Below, piece after piece: positions 40,478 to 48,792 of a DNA stretch of 64,000 nt (position 1 is its first letter; each line of letters starts with the position of its first letter). Both the position numbers and the translations under genes were made by a program. The stretch comes from Ferdinandcohnia sp036962705. Its GTDB lineage: Bacteria; Bacillota; Bacilli; Bacillales; Bacillaceae_L. The stretch spans positions 145,611 to 209,610 of the forward strand of contig NZ_JBALOQ010000017.1 in assembly GCF_036962705.1 (NCBI RefSeq), written 5' to 3'. The notes under the pieces were generated by a model. It did no database searches, was not told the DNA's origin, and worked only from the letters and a program-made list of their open reading frames with translations.

Positions 40478-40888
40478 TTATTGAAAATATTGTTCTATAC
40501 TTGATGAGTCAAATCCCCTGATGATTCGATAACTGTTTTGTTTAGAAGATTCATATTCAAATACCAAGATGTATTTTTCATCATAAATGGTCAAACCAAA
40601 TTTACGTTTACCGTCTGCTCTTAGAGTAATCCAATAAGATTCATCGAATTCAATGGATCCCATGGATTTTTCTTTTAACTCAGTCATGGAAAACCCATTC
40701 ATCAAATTGGTAACCTTATTCTTATCGTCAATTACGACTTCTTTGTCATCAGAGCCTCTGATTATTTCAATAGAGGTTATTGTGGGCGTGCCTGAAACAA
40801 CATTATCGAAACTTGTCGAACCGCTTTTTACATATAAAACACCAAGAATAATGGCGATCCCTATAATAGCAATGATTATCTTTTTCAT
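40478..40888 (-). CDS. Membrane-anchored hypothetical protein, 136 aa
   Basis: GGTGGGG precedes the ATG. An uncleaved N-terminal helix (residues 4-20) anchors a beta-rich external domain. The middle region NGFSMTELKEKSMGSIEFDE and the end FDSSSIEQYFQ do not match a family I know. Located 4 bp after a methyltransferase gene. Confidence 0.6.
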   Translation of the reverse strand: MKKIIIAIIGIAIILGVLYVKSGSTSFDNVVSGTPTITSIEIIRGSDDKEVVIDDKNKVTNLMNGFSMTELKEKSMGSIEFDESYWITLRADGKRKFGLTIYDEKYILVFEYESSKQNSYRIIRGFDSSSIEQYFQ

Positions 40889-40892
40889 GCTC

Positions 40893-41678
40893 TTACCCCA
40901 CCTTACGAAACCGTAAAATTAGAACAGGCGGGATCTCATTCCACTCAAACTTATCTGTTTCTTTTTGGAAGCTTGGCTCATCCATACCGTCTAATACAAA
41001 ATGGGATTCGAAAAATAGATTCAGATAATACGATAATGGGCGATGAAACATAAGATGTGGGATGGACTGGCCTTTAATACCAATCGCTATGTAAGGTTCC
41101 GGAGTGAGATATTTTGAGATTTGGATGCTGTTCGTGGTGACCACATTCCCATTCCTATCTTCCGTTTCCGTGTTTTTTCGAACACCAGGTGGTTGGAAGC
41201 AAGGGTGGGTGATGGAAAAAACGAAAATTCCATTTGGTTTTATTACTTTACTTAGGGACTTGACTAGTGGAGTAATATCCGCAATATCCATAAGAGCCAT
41301 ATTTGCAACAGCGCTATCAAATTTTTCAATGCCGAATTCGGACATTTGGTCGTAACTGGTGGCATCTATCACTTTGAATTCGATTTGATTTATGTAAGCC
41401 TTCGTTCTTATTTTGGCTCGTTCTATCATTTTTGCTGAGTAATCAAATGCAACAACATTTGCTCCTAACTCCGCAAGTCTCTTTGTAAAATTGCCATTGC
41501 CACACGTAATGTCTAAAATGGTCTGGTCTGACTTTATGCTTAATAGTTTTTCAGTATTTGGCCGAATCAGTTCTCGATGAAATCGATTGCTCTCTTCCCC
41601 CATATAATCATCCCAATGTTCCGCATTCTTTTCCCATCTCTCTTGCGAATCCTGGATAAGTTCCTTCCATTCACTCAA
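40893..41678 (-). CDS. Class I SAM-dependent methyltransferase, about 261 aa
   Basis: The preferred start is the TTG at 41678 (AAGGAGAA upstream); ATGs at 41744 and 41732 lie in the preceding gene region without a good site. Motif I is ILDITCGNGNFTKRLA, with VVAFDYSAKMIERAK and FDSAVANMALMDIAD as later motifs. YYLNLFFESHFVLDGMDEPS near the end fits the methyltransferase group often annotated UbiE-like. Substrate unknown. Confidence 0.82.
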   Translation of the reverse strand: MSEWKELIQDSQERWEKNAEHWDDYMGEESNRFHRELIRPNTEKLLSIKSDQTILDITCGNGNFTKRLAELGANVVAFDYSAKMIERAKIRTKAYINQIEFKVIDATSYDQMSEFGIEKFDSAVANMALMDIADITPLVKSLSKVIKPNGIFVFSITHPCFQPPGVRKNTETEDRNGNVVTTNSIQISKYLTPEPYIAIGIKGQSIPHLMFHRPLSYYLNLFFESHFVLDGMDEPSFQKETDKFEWNEIPPVLILRFRKVG

Positions 41679-41712
41679 CTGGCATTCTCCTTCATGAAAC
41701 CATATTTTTTCT

Positions 41713-42483
41713 TTATCGCCCGTCTCCTTCATTACAATACTCATGATAAATTAATTTCATAGCTTCCAGAACTTTTTCATCCGCCAATCTTTCTTGATAC
41801 CGATTGGGGAGATTCTTAGCACCCAAAACATACAATAATGGATATTGGGTGAATTCACCTATAATCCCAATGTCGACAATTAGGTCCTCTAATCCTCCAG
41901 TCATGTGATTTAAAAAATGGGACGGTATTCCGTCTATTTCCCCCCGTTGCCTAACTAAGCCATTGATAATAGGAAACCATAACTCTGAATTATTTTTATA
42001 CCCTAGATATACTTCATACAGGAGTTTCATTAGATGATTTAATTTACCATTGTTATCTGAACTCCTGGGATCTTGGTATATATTCAATCTACTAAAATAT
42101 GATTTAACAGTTTTATTAACCTTTTTCCATCCACCTAAAAAATGAACAATACTATTTGCAAGTGAATGATCGTGACAGGCTATCATTACTTCAACAGCAT
42201 CTCGGAGAGCTAGATTCTCACTATTTTGAAAATGAGGATATAATTCGTTGCTATCTTCGTTTGGATCAAAACTAATATTTGGAACAATGTCATTCCAATT
42301 ACATTGTCCCCCCTCTACTGATTTTGCTACACAAAAGGCAATTGCAACTTTGGCAGATGAAGCAAGAGGTACTACTAATTTCTCATTTTTCGACAATACA
42401 ATATTCTGTTTGAGCTGTGAGTAGATAATCAATCCCACTTCGCCTGATTCTATTTCACTTAATTTTTCAAGGATTTTCAGCAT
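41713..42483 (-). CDS. Class A beta-lactamase-related serine hydrolase, 256 aa
   Basis: Start at 42483 after GGAGTATTTCG. The SxxK box is in PLASSAKVAIAFC; CHDHSLANSIV replaces the SDN loop; the C-terminal KTG-like box is not evident. The overall pattern (YPHFQNSENLALRDAVEVMI) matches the penicillinase-related family PF13354 rather than a true penicillinase. It may be a lactamase-fold protein of other function. The last residues overlap the methyltransferase start region. Confidence 0.65.
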   Translation of the reverse strand: MLKILEKLSEIESGEVGLIIYSQLKQNIVLSKNEKLVVPLASSAKVAIAFCVAKSVEGGQCNWNDIVPNISFDPNEDSNELYPHFQNSENLALRDAVEVMIACHDHSLANSIVHFLGGWKKVNKTVKSYFSRLNIYQDPRSSDNNGKLNHLMKLLYEVYLGYKNNSELWFPIINGLVRQRGEIDGIPSHFLNHMTGGLEDLIVDIGIIGEFTQYPLLYVLGAKNLPNRYQERLADEKVLEAMKLIYHEYCNEGDGR

Positions 42484-42604
42484 TTCGAAATACTCCTTTC
42501 TACTTTGAATTAAACACTCCAAAAGCTATGTCCATAATTTTACAATACATGGTAAAATAGCCAATAGCAATGATTAAAATAGTGTGAAAGGGGATTTGGT
42601 TTGT

Positions 42605-43336
42605 ATGGAATTTAGGGGATCGAACGCATACGACCAGGAGGATTTTTTTACAAATTATATGAAGCGAAGGAGTAGGACGGATAGTCCCAATAATGCAATC
42701 GAAGGCCCAGCAATCTATGAAATCATCGGTGATGTCCAAAATAAAAGAATTCTAGATTTAGGTTGTGGAGATGCCTCGTTTGGTAAAGATTTACTTCGGC
42801 AAGGTGCAGTGTTTTACACTGGTGTTGAAGGTTCTAAGCAGATGGTTAGAGCCGCAAAGCTTAATTTAGACAGTTTGAGCGGAACCATTTTTCATGAAAC
42901 CATGGAAACATACAACTTCCCTGCGAACCAATTTGATATTGTTACTTCCCGCTTTGCGATACATTATGTTTCTGATGTTCAGTCCCTTTTTCAAAATGTG
43001 TATAGTACATTAAAAGAGAATGGAAAGTTTGTCTTCAGTGTACAGCACCCGCTCATAACATCTTCTTTCATAAGTAAACAAGCAGGGGATAAACGTGGAA
43101 ACTGGATTGTAGATGACTATTTTTCGGAGGGAGAAAGAAAGGAATCATGGATTGGCCACGTAGTCGTCAAATACCATCGGACAATTGAACAGTATTTCCG
43201 TGCTTTGACTTTGTCTGGTTTTAAAGTCGCTGATTTGCGTGAGGGGACTCCAATACGCGAGCACTTTTCAGAGGTGGAAGAGTTTAAAAGAAGGCAGCGA
43301 ATTCCGGTAGTATTGATATTTTGTTGTACGAAGTAA
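42605..43336 (+). CDS. Class I SAM-dependent methyltransferase, 243 aa
   Basis: ATG at 42605 after AAAGGGGATTTG; an upstream GTG or TTG is possible. Motif I RILDLGCGDASFGKDLL, TGVEGSKQMVRAAK, and FDIVTSRFAIHYVSD are complete Rossmann methyltransferase motifs. HPLITSSFISKQAG and REHFSEVEEFKRRQRIP resemble the Bacillus methyltransferases annotated as UbiE/BioC-like. The gene is divergent from the beta-lactamase-like gene. Confidence 0.85.
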   Translation: MEFRGSNAYDQEDFFTNYMKRRSRTDSPNNAIEGPAIYEIIGDVQNKRILDLGCGDASFGKDLLRQGAVFYTGVEGSKQMVRAAKLNLDSLSGTIFHETMETYNFPANQFDIVTSRFAIHYVSDVQSLFQNVYSTLKENGKFVFSVQHPLITSSFISKQAGDKRGNWIVDDYFSEGERKESWIGHVVVKYHRTIEQYFRALTLSGFKVADLREGTPIREHFSEVEEFKRRQRIPVVLIFCCTK

Positions 43337-43425
43337 TTCATCATACCTGCTATTATTTGCAACACGCGCTCTGACCCTACACTAGATTCTACATTTAATT
43401 ATTATTTTAATGCATTTTTTAGATT

Positions 43426-44655
43426 TCATTCTTTTATTTGAGCTTTTCTCATCGATGAAAGACTGAACCATAGTCCGCATAAAGCTAGACCAGCTATCGA
43501 AATCCATAAAGCCGTTAGGAACCCTAGTCCGTCGGCGATGGCACCTCCTAGTGGGGCGCCGATAATGACCACACTACGGTTGATGGATCGCATCGTTGCG
43601 TTCATGCGACCTTGCAGTTGTGATGGCGTGACATGCTGCTGAAAACCTATTTCGAGAGGACCCTCGATTCCCATAGCAAAGCCGTACAATAGCTGCCCTA
43701 CAACCGCACAAATGAGAGCTACGTTCTGCGGGTCTGAGCTGGTAGCTTCTGGAGCTAATGCCATCACAATCACTGCTGGAGCATAGAGAATTCGAGAAAA
43801 AGCCATTGCACGCCCGACACCAAAGCGCTCACCGGCTCGAGTAGATAGAGAGGTTCCAGCAACCGCTCCGACACCTGCAGCGGCGAGGGCAAACCCAAGT
43901 TGCGAGGCAGCGAAGCCAAGCTCAATCAAAAAAAAGGATACTAGGACCGTCATCGTCATGCTGTGGAAGAGAAACCAGACGTGCGTGTTTAATGCGAGTG
44001 TACGAAGGTATTGGTGTTTGTAGACCCATTGCAAACCTTCCTTGATTTGCTGACCAAGTGGACCAACCTTTACTTTATCTGAGGGCTGGTGTTTAACAGA
44101 GGACATTAAAATACCTGAAAACAGATATGATACGGCATCTACAAGAAGGGCAAAAGGTGCACCGATCCATGAGACAAGCCCACCTCCAATAGCTGGACCA
44201 CTCGTTTCCGCAACAGCTGCGCTTTGTTCTAGCCTTGCATATGCACGTGTTAATAAAGGACGAGGGACCAATTGTGGCACAAAGGACCGGTAGGCAACAT
44301 CATTAAAAAGAGACATTGCGCCAAAGAGCACCAGCAGGATCATTAGCCAGCCAATACTGAGTACTCCTGTGACAGCGAATAAGCAAATAAAAGCAAATAA
44401 AATGCCACGCCCCATATCTGTTACCACCAGTACAGTCTTTCGGTTAAAACGATCAACCAAAACCCCCGCTATTAATCCCAACAGTACATATGGAAGCCAT
44501 CTAGATGCTGAAACCCAGCCAACATCAACAGCACTGCCTCCCATATTAACCACCACCAATACTTGCAGAGCAATGGTCGTAATATATGTGCCAAAGTTTG
44601 AAGTTGTAGATGCAGTCCAAAAACGAACAAAGCTTTTATGCTCCCTTAATTTCAT
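43426..44655 (-). CDS. MFS transporter (drug/macrolide efflux-like), 409 aa
   Basis: Twelve transmembrane helices; the loop VDRFNRKTVLVVTDMGRG is the MFS_3 motif seen in macrolide and lincosamide exporters, and SLFNDVAYRSFVPQLVPR follows. GRMNATMRSINRSVVIIGAP is the second-half equivalent. The base composition here is noticeably richer in GC than its neighbours, which hints at recent transfer. Probably exports antibiotics or metabolites. Confidence 0.85.
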   Translation of the reverse strand: MKLREHKSFVRFWTASTTSNFGTYITTIALQVLVVVNMGGSAVDVGWVSASRWLPYVLLGLIAGVLVDRFNRKTVLVVTDMGRGILFAFICLFAVTGVLSIGWLMILLVLFGAMSLFNDVAYRSFVPQLVPRPLLTRAYARLEQSAAVAETSGPAIGGGLVSWIGAPFALLVDAVSYLFSGILMSSVKHQPSDKVKVGPLGQQIKEGLQWVYKHQYLRTLALNTHVWFLFHSMTMTVLVSFFLIELGFAASQLGFALAAAGVGAVAGTSLSTRAGERFGVGRAMAFSRILYAPAVIVMALAPEATSSDPQNVALICAVVGQLLYGFAMGIEGPLEIGFQQHVTPSQLQGRMNATMRSINRSVVIIGAPLGGAIADGLGFLTALWISIAGLALCGLWFSLSSMRKAQIKE

Positions 44656-45007
44656 CGGGGGTTCACCTCTTTTGCCAATTTAGGCACTTTTTCAGATATT
44701 CGTTGAACGACTAATCGCCTTTTTAAGATAACCCTCTTGTCATTTCATCTCCGACATTTGGTGAATCACCGTGCCTCAGCAAAAATAATCTAATTATCTA
44801 TATTTATTCTAGAAAATAATTATTTCTCCTTTTTTATGTAAACTGCCCCGTTCGCTTATTAATTTCAAAAAAACAAGAGATAATCCTTGAATCATCGCAC
44901 CCATTTGATTTAGTACATTTCTTTACATAGTTTAAATTTAGTAACAAACATGAGAGTTTTGTTTACTTGAACCAAAAAGGACCGTCAAAATAACGATCCT
45001 TCTTAGA
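44656..45007. other. Gene-free stretch between MFS and anti-sigma genes
   Basis: About 350 bp. It holds the leader of the MFS gene (with several short inverted repeats, none convincing as an attenuator), an AT-rich part, and at 44840-44902 a block (TGCCCCGTTCGCTTATTAAT to ATCATCGCACCC) that resembles another at 46651-46719. The last 30 bp are the terminator of the anti-sigma gene. No gene seen. Confidence 0.6.
44977..45001 (-). terminator. Terminator of the sigma/anti-sigma pair
   Basis: AAGGACCGT (44977-44985) pairs with ACGATCCTT (44993-45001), one mismatch, and Ts follow on the minus strand. Confidence 0.75.
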
Positions 45008-45835
45008 CTATCTTTTTAGTATTTGTTTTAATGATTTTTCTACAAATGTGTATGCAGCCTCTTCAGTTACATTTCTTGATGGGAAAGTGTATGAATAAAA
45101 AGTATTATCTACTTTAAAGCTAAAACGGTATACTTTGGCGTTGAGTGGTGATCCAGTATCAATTACTCTATACTTAACAGTATGTCCTGCTATTATTCTT
45201 TCTTTACCATAAAAAGCTGAATTTATCAGGTCTTTTCGACTTGCTTTTTCGGACATAATGAAAATTGTAGCTTCGTACTTCTCCGGTTTTAGAAATTCAC
45301 CGTATACAAACTCGAAAGGTGCATATTTATGTGCCCCTAGTTCCTTTAATCGTTCTAATTCTGCCGCATCAGCTTGATCCGCTTCTAGCTTACTATAACC
45401 AATAACAGCTGATCCGTGCTTTCGTTCTATTTCTTCTCTTTCGACCGAGCCAGTTGTTTCTATAAGAAACATTGCTGTTCTCACTGGAAGATTCTCATGA
45501 TATGGAATGTACACAGGTGATTGCAATACATCTGATATTTCCTGTTCAATCTCAGTATATGGAGATTGAATCTCTTCGTGTTCTCGGCCAAACTTTCCTT
45601 CCTCTGAATATATGATTTGGTTAACTAGGAAGTATCCTCCAATAAATAATAATATCCCAGATAAAATGGCATTGAATATTGGACGCATATCCCTATTTAT
45701 TTTCCCACGTTTTGATGTTTCTACAGATTCCATCATCTTTACGTGGATGTCATTCTTTTCTTGAGTTGTTAATTTGATATTTTGCAAACCTTTTAAAGTA
45801 TCATCGTATTTCGTTTCTTCTATAGAATGTTTCAT
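45008..45835 (-). CDS. Transmembrane anti-sigma factor, 275 aa
   Basis: Start at 45835 after GGAGGGC. The cytoplasmic N-terminus of about 50 residues contains the sigma-binding helices, followed by one membrane helix (about residues 54-72, FNAILSGILLFIGGYFLV) and a large external sensor domain. The coupling with an ECF sigma gene (overlap 35 bp) defines its role. The sensor domain has no family I recognise. Confidence 0.78.
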   Translation of the reverse strand: MKHSIEETKYDDTLKGLQNIKLTTQEKNDIHVKMMESVETSKRGKINRDMRPIFNAILSGILLFIGGYFLVNQIIYSEEGKFGREHEEIQSPYTEIEQEISDVLQSPVYIPYHENLPVRTAMFLIETTGSVEREEIERKHGSAVIGYSKLEADQADAAELERLKELGAHKYAPFEFVYGEFLKPEKYEATIFIMSEKASRKDLINSAFYGKERIIAGHTVKYRVIDTGSPLNAKVYRFSFKVDNTFYSYTFPSRNVTEEAAYTFVEKSLKQILKR

Positions 45836-46349
45836 GCTCATAGCCCTCCTTAATCATTTGTTTTTTTAAGGCTTCTAATGCTCTGAACAAGGTAGTTTTC
45901 ACTTTAGATTCGGTCCAATTTAATATTTCGGCTGTTTCTCGGATGTTTAGTTCTTCTATTTTCCTTAATATGATTACCTCACGATATGACCTTTTTAACT
46001 TTTGAAGTGAACGATAAAGCTGCTCCTCATTTTCCCCTAATTGTATTACTTTTTCTGGAAGATAGTCATTTGTTGCAATAGAAGTGTAAGTGTTAACCAT
46101 AAAACGTAACGGCTTCCTTTTTCGTATTTCGTCAATAGTCGTGTTATGTGCAATTCGATACAGCCAGTTTTTCGCACTTGCTTCCCCTCTAAAACTTTCC
46201 ATGTGTTTATATGCTTTAATAAAAGTATCGTGTGTTACATCTTTAGCTAATTCCTGATCAACAGTCATCATTAAAACATATCGATAAATATCATCACTAT
46301 ATTTGTTGTACCACTCATTTAATTTTTCTAATGAGCTATCTTCTCCCAC
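45801..46349 (-). CDS. ECF-type RNA polymerase sigma factor, 182 aa
   Basis: Region 2 (VTHDTFIKAYKHMESFRGEA, then NWLYRIAHNTTIDEIRKRK) and region 4 (LKRSYREVIILRKIEELNIR, then ETAEILNWTESKVKTTLFRA) are intact. GTG start after AAAGAGGTGA. It overlaps the anti-sigma gene. The upstream promoter carries a clear ECF -35/-10 pair, so it is probably autoregulated. Likely part of an envelope stress regulon. Confidence 0.92.
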   Translation of the reverse strand: MGEDSSLEKLNEWYNKYSDDIYRYVLMMTVDQELAKDVTHDTFIKAYKHMESFRGEASAKNWLYRIAHNTTIDEIRKRKPLRFMVNTYTSIATNDYLPEKVIQLGENEEQLYRSLQKLKRSYREVIILRKIEELNIRETAEILNWTESKVKTTLFRALEALKKQMIKEGYEHETFYRRNEIR

Positions 46350-46404
46350 TTACTTCACCTCTTTCTATGAATGGAATTCTTACTAAAAAATTGTTTGACT
46401 TAAT

Positions 46405-46430
46405 GACGTAACTATCTATAAAAAGTTACA
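46405..46430 (-). promoter_or_regulatory. ECF sigma autoregulatory promoter
   Basis: On the minus strand TGTAAC (46425-46430) is followed after 16 bases by CGTC (46405-46408) and AT-rich DNA. This matches the ECF consensus -35 TGWAAC and -10 CGTC, located about 55 bp upstream of the sigma gene. Confidence 0.75.
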
Positions 46431-46682
46431 CTTTATTAATAAATAAAAAAACAAAAAAAGAGCAGTTCCCCAGTCTAATGTTGTAATTTAGTGCCCGGAA
46501 AACTACTTCATTATATCGTTCAATAAAAAAGCTTATCCATTTTTGAACAATAGCGTATTCTCCTCTTCTCCTCTATCTATAGAATTTGTAGACGATTTTT
46601 TTCATACGACTATTAGCAAATCTAAGTTAATTGATATTCCTTCTTAAACAAAATGTCCCGTTTGTTCAATAAGGAATTCAAC

Positions 46683-46717
46683 AAAAAAGTGCATTAATCC
46701 TTCTTGGATCAACGCAC
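46683..46717 (-). terminator. Orphan terminator
   Basis: GTGCATTAATCC (46689-46700) pairs with GGATCAACGCAC (46706-46717); a T6 run follows on the minus strand. There is no gene directly upstream on that strand. Confidence 0.65.
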
Positions 46718-46842
46718 CCGTAAGCCATCCATGAATCGCAAAAATCAGCGCTTCACCACAGAGAATGAATTTTCATGGTAGTTAGAAAAAAAGGTATCCA
46801 AAGTGTTTTTGTAGAAATTGTAATGTAAAGGGAGGGAGTACA

Positions 46843-47322
46843 TTGTCAGAAACAAAAGTACAGAATAAGACTATTAAAGAACTTGGTGAATTAAAGTTAG
46901 TAGGTTTTCGAGTTTTATGTTCTGGTGACCAATACGTAGTTGAAATTCCTAAAGCATCATTTCGTTTAAGTGAGCGTATAACTGAAATTAAACAGGTTGT
47001 AAACCCATTACAACAATATGGTGCATTTGTTGTTGAAAATGAAACTGATGATAAAGATGGATATTGGGTTTGTGTCAAAGTAAAAGATTATAAGGATATT
47101 CCATCTGATATGGTAACACTAACTGTCCCATCTCAAAGATATGCTGTAACGAGACATAAAGGGGCAAATAATAAGATAAAGAACTCTTATGACGAATTAC
47201 ATAAATGGATTGATGCTAACAACTATATAAGATTAATAGATAAATGGCATTTAGAAAAGTTTTATAGTTGGAATGATGTTGATAATGTAGATGTTGAGTT
47301 GTTTGATACCATAAGTAAATAA
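46843..47322 (+). CDS. GyrI-like / effector-binding domain protein, 159 aa
   Basis: TTG start after GGGAGGGAG. KLVGFRVLCSG..., AFVVENETDDKDGYWVCVKV and the closing PSQRYAVTRHKGANNKIKNS follow the GyrI-like/bacterial transcription activator effector-binding fold, here without a DNA-binding domain. Such stand-alone domains bind small hydrophobic ligands or gyrase. Monocistronic with terminator. Confidence 0.75.
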   Translation: MSETKVQNKTIKELGELKLVGFRVLCSGDQYVVEIPKASFRLSERITEIKQVVNPLQQYGAFVVENETDDKDGYWVCVKVKDYKDIPSDMVTLTVPSQRYAVTRHKGANNKIKNSYDELHKWIDANNYIRLIDKWHLEKFYSWNDVDNVDVELFDTISK

Positions 47323-47345
47323 ATAGCATTACTCAACTAACAGGT

Positions 47346-47380
47346 GCGATAATCCCAAAGAAGGATTATCGCTTATTTTT
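47346..47380 (+). terminator. Terminator of the GyrI-like gene
   Basis: GCGATAATCC (47346-47355) pairs with GGATTATCGC (47363-47372), followed by TTATTTTT. Confidence 0.85.
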
Positions 47381-47591
47381 GTTACTAATAATTTCGGGCT
47401 GTTCTAATAAAAATGTTAACAGCCCACTCTCTAATAATGAGGTAACTATAGAAAAACAAAAAACGGAAATTACTAGATAAAAAGAAGAAATAATTACTAT
47501 AAAAGATGAACATGAATTACTTACTCAAAAGCTAGACGAAGTAAGCCCCAACATACAACTTCTAGATTATCATCTTTCTTGGAGGTTGTAG
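47373..47591 (+). pseudogene. Decayed lipoprotein gene
   Basis: One frame reads LFLLLIISGCSNKN, a signal-peptide end with a lipobox and mature Cys, then polar residues to TR and a TAA at 47478-47480. The frame continues KEEIITIKDEHELLTQKLDE, a coiled coil, to a TAG at 47589-47591. The start codon and early signal peptide are missing, and an internal stop interrupts it. It looks like a lipoprotein with coiled-coil tail in an advanced state of decay. Confidence 0.55.
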
Positions 47592-47660
47592 ATTCTTCAG
47601 ATAAAGATGAATTTTATAATGAGAGGAGCCATTAAAGGATTCTCCTATTTATTATTCTGA

Positions 47661-48113
47661 TTACAAATCTTGAGATAATCGCACCATATCCCTACACTGT
47701 ATACCATTTTCGAAAATTGCTTCTGAATAGTGCCTAATGAAAAAATCTATATCAACTCCAATAATTCTAAAACCACATTTTTGATAAAGTGCTATTTGTC
47801 CGATACTTGAATTTCCAGTACCGACTTCTACAGTTCTGTATCCTTTTGACTTAGCTACTTCAATTGCATTCATTACTAGTTGTTTCCCCAAGCCTTTGCC
47901 TTGGTGGGTTTCTATTACTGCTATATTTACCAACTCCACTGTATCAGGTCTTGTCGGGAGTAGCACATACACCCCAATGATTTGCCTATCACTTTCGGCT
48001 ACAAAGCACTCTCCCCTTTGTATATATTCCTCAACAAGCATCCTTGAAGGGTCAGCTAATAACAACAAATCCATTGGGGGCTCTTCAGTTACATTTAGTT
48101 TACGAATGACCAT
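47661..48113 (-). CDS. GNAT-family N-acetyltransferase, 150 aa
   Basis: The CoA loop is HQGKGLGKQLVMNAI, preceded by LVNIAVIE and followed by ALYQKCGFRIIGVDIDFF, a common Bacillus GNAT (YvbK-like) pattern. RBS GGAGAG. Single gene; no operon partner. Acceptor unknown. Confidence 0.85.
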   Translation of the reverse strand: MVIRKLNVTEEPPMDLLLLADPSRMLVEEYIQRGECFVAESDRQIIGVYVLLPTRPDTVELVNIAVIETHQGKGLGKQLVMNAIEVAKSKGYRTVEVGTGNSSIGQIALYQKCGFRIIGVDIDFFIRHYSEAIFENGIQCRDMVRLSQDL

Positions 48114-48287
48114 TTTGCTCTCTCCATAACTTTCTATTTCATTTCAATTTCAAGATTTTCCTTCTTCTTGAGCTAAACTGGATAAATTTGATCCTAATTC
48201 ACTTTGGTTTTCACCTGAATTTATAACCCTTTAATAATTTCAGCATATTATGTTGGGTAATTATCTAATGAAGGAGTGAAAAAATAT

Positions 48288-48572
48288 ATGGTATTTTTTC
48301 GACCTCAAGGTTTAATGAGACAACAACCACAATCCCCTCCACCGCCATATGTTCCACCAAAACCGTTTCCTTCACACTATTTGGTCGACTGTTTAAATAA
48401 CTACACATATGTTTGGTTAGTTAATGGGGAGGGATTTTGGTTTTATCCGACCTACCTACAATATGGTGAGGTTGCAGGATATAGGTGGACTGGTACATTC
48501 TGGACATACTATGGTTTTGATGAAAGATTTATTGAAACGGTTGCCTGTAATCCAATCCCTACTTTATACTAA
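48288..48572 (+). CDS. Small proline-rich, aromatic Bacillus protein of unknown function, 94 aa
   Basis: ATG at 48288 after AAGGAGTG. The N-terminus is proline- and glutamine-rich (QQPQSPPPPYVPPKPFP). The C-terminal half, NNYTYVWLVNGEGFWFYPTY then GYRWTGTFWTYYGFDERFIE, repeats the W/Y-x-F/W pattern of a Bacillus-specific family of small, perhaps spore- or surface-associated proteins. No enzymatic motif. The gene is monocistronic with a strong terminator. Confidence 0.6.
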   Translation: MVFFRPQGLMRQQPQSPPPPYVPPKPFPSHYLVDCLNNYTYVWLVNGEGFWFYPTYLQYGEVAGYRWTGTFWTYYGFDERFIETVACNPIPTLY

Positions 48573-48583
48573 AAGCAAAAGCT

Positions 48584-48615
48584 CCTTGTGGCAGTCAAAC
48601 CACAAGGCTTTTTTT
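48584..48615 (+). terminator. Terminator of the proline-rich gene
   Basis: CCTTGTGG (48584-48591) pairs with CCACAAGG (48600-48607), followed by seven Ts. Confidence 0.85.
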
Positions 48616-48681
48616 GCATTTTTTTTATAAAATACTAGTCGACTAGAACTGTTCTTTAAACCATTAAACTGCTTATAATTG

Positions 48682-48786
48682 TTATTTATAATTGCTATGA
48701 GGTGACTTTAAAGGCGAACGGCTGATACTTTTTAGCATATCTTTTTCAACTAATTCCTTATCATCAAAAACCCTCACCGGAGACAT
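48682..48786 (-). CDS. Possible small protein, 34 aa
   Basis: A frame of 34 codons runs from 48786 to a TAA at 48682, coding for a charged peptide (SPVRVFDDKELVEKDMLKSI). It starts 6 bp after the stop of the GNAT gene. The ribosome binding site is weak (AGGTTTGTG at long spacing). Could be a real tail gene or chance. Confidence 0.28.
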   Translation of the reverse strand: MSPVRVFDDKELVEKDMLKSISRSPLKSPHSNYK

Positions 48787-48792
48787 CTTTTT

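Larger units (their letters stand above)
46350..46842. other. Gene-free stretch, 493 bp
   Basis: Holds the ECF promoter (46405-46430), a region with an inverted repeat around GTTCAATAAAAAAGCTTATC and TTTTTGAAC (46530-46555), the block resembling 44840-44902, and a terminator without a gene at 46683-46717. No coding sequence is supported. The orphan terminator suggests a deleted gene or an unseen small RNA. Confidence 0.55.

Noticed and set aside
44656..44790. Translational attenuator in the leader of the MFS gene
   Set aside because: Short inverted repeats are present, but no leader peptide with a ribosome binding site and no alternate pairing could be made out.
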